64,000 nt of DNA from Winogradskyella forsetii (GTDB lineage: Bacteria; Bacteroidota; Bacteroidia; Flavobacteriales; Flavobacteriaceae): positions 3,630,501 to 3,694,500 of the forward strand of contig NZ_CP053348.1 of the NCBI RefSeq assembly GCF_013394595.1, given 5' to 3'. Position numbers and translations under genes: made by a program. The notes beneath the pieces are model-generated. The model was given only the letters and a program-made list of their open reading frames with translations, had not been told where the DNA came from and did no database searches. Shown in pieces: positions 62,655 to 64,000 of the stretch; the stretch's first letter is position 1, and the number at the start of each line of letters is the position of its first letter.

Positions 62655-63359
62655 ATGTCAATAAAAGACAAGCTTTTAGCACAACGCATTTACCTATTAC
62701 TTGGTGGACTTTTTATTACTTCGCTTGTCGTGTCAAACTTAATATTTCAGAAGTTCTTTTACTGGTATCCTTTAGATATCGAGATTTTCGGTTCAAAATT
62801 ATTTCAAATATCCGTCGGTATTCTACCCTATCCAATAACTTTTCTAATTACGGATTTAATCAGTGAAATTTACGGTAAAAAGAGAGCGAATGATATTGTA
62901 ATCGCTGGAATTTTTGCTTCAATCTTTTCAGTTGGTATTATTTTAGTTGCAGATGATGTACCAGCATTAGAAAATTCACCAATAAATGATGATACTTTCA
63001 AAAATGTGTTTAGTAAAACCATTATCGCTGTTGGCTCTAGCATGTTTGCTTATTTGTTTGCTCAGTTAATAGACATAAGAATCTACCATTTCTGGAAAAA
63101 CTTCACTAAAGGAAAACATTTGTGGTTACGTAATAATTTTTCAACTTGGTTTTCTCAATTCATCGACACTCTATCCATTATCAGTTTACTTTGCTTTTTT
63201 GAAGTCTTACCTTGGTCTAGCTTTAAAGGCTTATTGATTAGTGGCTTCCTTTTTAAAGTACTCGTTGCGGCATTAGACACACCAATTTTATATCTCGGTG
63301 TCTATATATTCCGAAAACGTTTCAAGCTAAAAGTAAATGAGGAAATAAATTTACTGTAA
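62655..63359 (+). CDS. yhhQ: Queuosine precursor transporter (YhhQ/VUT family)
   Basis: A 234-residue inner-membrane protein with about six helices. The family signatures are YPITFLITDLISEIYGKK, the AYLFAQLIDIRIYHFWK segment and the RNNFSTWFSQFIDT segment. YhhQ imports queuosine precursors such as preQ0/preQ1 for tRNA modification. It is a single gene, upstream of the AsmA-like gene by 105 bp. No preQ1 riboswitch was recognised ahead of it. Confidence 0.9.
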   Translation: MSIKDKLLAQRIYLLLGGLFITSLVVSNLIFQKFFYWYPLDIEIFGSKLFQISVGILPYPITFLITDLISEIYGKKRANDIVIAGIFASIFSVGIILVADDVPALENSPINDDTFKNVFSKTIIAVGSSMFAYLFAQLIDIRIYHFWKNFTKGKHLWLRNNFSTWFSQFIDTLSIISLLCFFEVLPWSSFKGLLISGFLFKVLVAALDTPILYLGVYIFRKRFKLKVNEEINLL

Positions 63360-63464
63360 CAACTAAATGAAACATTAAAATCTTCTTAAACTTAGCGGGA
63401 TTCGCAACTTTTATACGGAATTTTGCGTATATATTATGTTGTTTTAAAAACACAGATACATCTT

Positions 63465-64000
63465 ATGAAGAAATTTTTGAAAATTATAGGCGTCGTCTTA
63501 CTTATTTTTATTGCGATTCTTATTGCGATACCTTTTGTTTTAGAATCTAAAATAGATACCATTGTTCAGAATTATGCAGATCATAATTTGGATGCCGATT
63601 TAACTTTTGATGATATCAGTCTCAGTCTTATCAGCAGTTTTCCAAAGGCCGAAGTGAGCGTTGATAATTTGAAAATTGTCAATCGTGCACCCTTTGAAGG
63701 CGAGACCTTAGCAACCGCAAAGTCATTATCGTTTGAATTGGGCGTAATGCAATTGCTTAAAGGAACCGAAGAACCTCTTGAAGTCAACGAAATTATTGCC
63801 AATGAACTCCTTTTGGTGTTAAAAACCAATAAAACTGGCGCTGTCAATTATGACATCGTAAAGGAAAATGAAGCTGATGCTGCAACGCAAAACACAACGA
63901 ATTCAACGGGTTTTAGTTTCGATATTGACAACTACGAGATTAACAATAGTGCGTTCACTTATATTGACGATACGTCCAACACCACGTTTTATTTGACCGA
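63465..64000 (+). CDS. AsmA-family protein, 5' part only
   Basis: The first 178 codons of a gene cut by the window edge. It starts with a basic-hydrophobic membrane anchor (MKKFLKIIGVVLLIFIAI) followed by a soluble, beta-rich periplasmic region with segments such as DLTFDDISLSLISSFPKAEV and VSVDNLKIVNRAPF, which are typical of AsmA/DUF748-like proteins. These proteins are thought to help move or place lipids between the inner and outer membranes. Full length and C-terminal features are outside the window. Confidence 0.8.
   Translation, partial: MKKFLKIIGVVLLIFIAILIAIPFVLESKIDTIVQNYADHNLDADLTFDDISLSLISSFPKAEVSVDNLKIVNRAPFEGETLATAKSLSFELGVMQLLKGTEEPLEVNEIIANELLLVLKTNKTGAVNYDIVKENEADAATQNTTNSTGFSFDIDNYEINNSAFTYIDDTSNTTFYLT

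Overview
This window comes from an AT-rich Bacteroidota genome, most likely a marine or plant/alga-associated member of the Flavobacteriaceae. The evidence is a flexirubin-type pigment operon with a Flavobacterium-like tyrosine ammonia-lyase, SusC/SusD proteins, type IX secretion (T9SS) C-terminal sorting domains, promoters of the Bacteroidota type (TTTG then TAnnTTTG), and a folK-deoxynucleoside kinase fusion.

Region 1 (5-13949, all minus strand) is most of a flexirubin (aryl polyene plus dialkylresorcinol) operon read from right to left and running off the left edge. Tyrosine ammonia-lyase supplies 4-coumarate. Two FabF-like ketosynthases, an ACP, a ketoreductase and two hot-dog dehydratases build the polyene. 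DarA and DarB make the dialkylresorcinol. An LpxL-like acyltransferase and a BtrH-like protein are candidates for acyl transfer, and an ABC exporter, a thioesterase, a WG-repeat protein and a small HTH-like protein complete the visible set.

Region 2 (13950-14886) is non-coding, possibly decayed DNA.

Region 3 (14887-55730) is a roughly 41-kb pectin utilisation locus. It holds three PL1 pectate lyases, one PL9, one PL10-CE8 fusion, a very large T9SS-exported CE8 pectin methylesterase, a GH28, a GH105, a GH43, a CE12-type rhamnogalacturonan acetylesterase, two other esterases, SusC/SusD with a DUF4957/DUF5123-like surface lipoprotein, and DUF4861 and cupin proteins. An eight-gene operon encodes KduI, KduD, UxaC, a TRAP transporter (DctP, DctQ, DctM), UxaB and UxaA. 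Polymer is cut outside or on the cell surface, oligomers enter through SusCD and are trimmed in the periplasm, and monomers probably cross the inner membrane by TRAP. Saturated and unsaturated uronates converge on 2-keto-3-deoxygluconate (KDG). KDG kinase and KDPG aldolase are not in the window. A LacI-family regulator (45673-46695) is the likely controller: eight palindromes of the form G(T/C)AATCGATT(A/G)C lie in the promoters of eight pectin genes, almost always 0-1 nt downstream of the -7 box.

Region 4 (56317-64000) is housekeeping: tRNA-Leu(UAA), tRNA-Gly(GCC), mutS, a TrmH-family RNA methyltransferase, a SAM methyltransferase bracketed by inverted copies of an interspersed repeat, folK-dNK, a YhhQ-type queuosine precursor transporter, and the start of an AsmA-like protein cut by the right edge. 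Domain family names come from reading motifs by eye; no database search was run.
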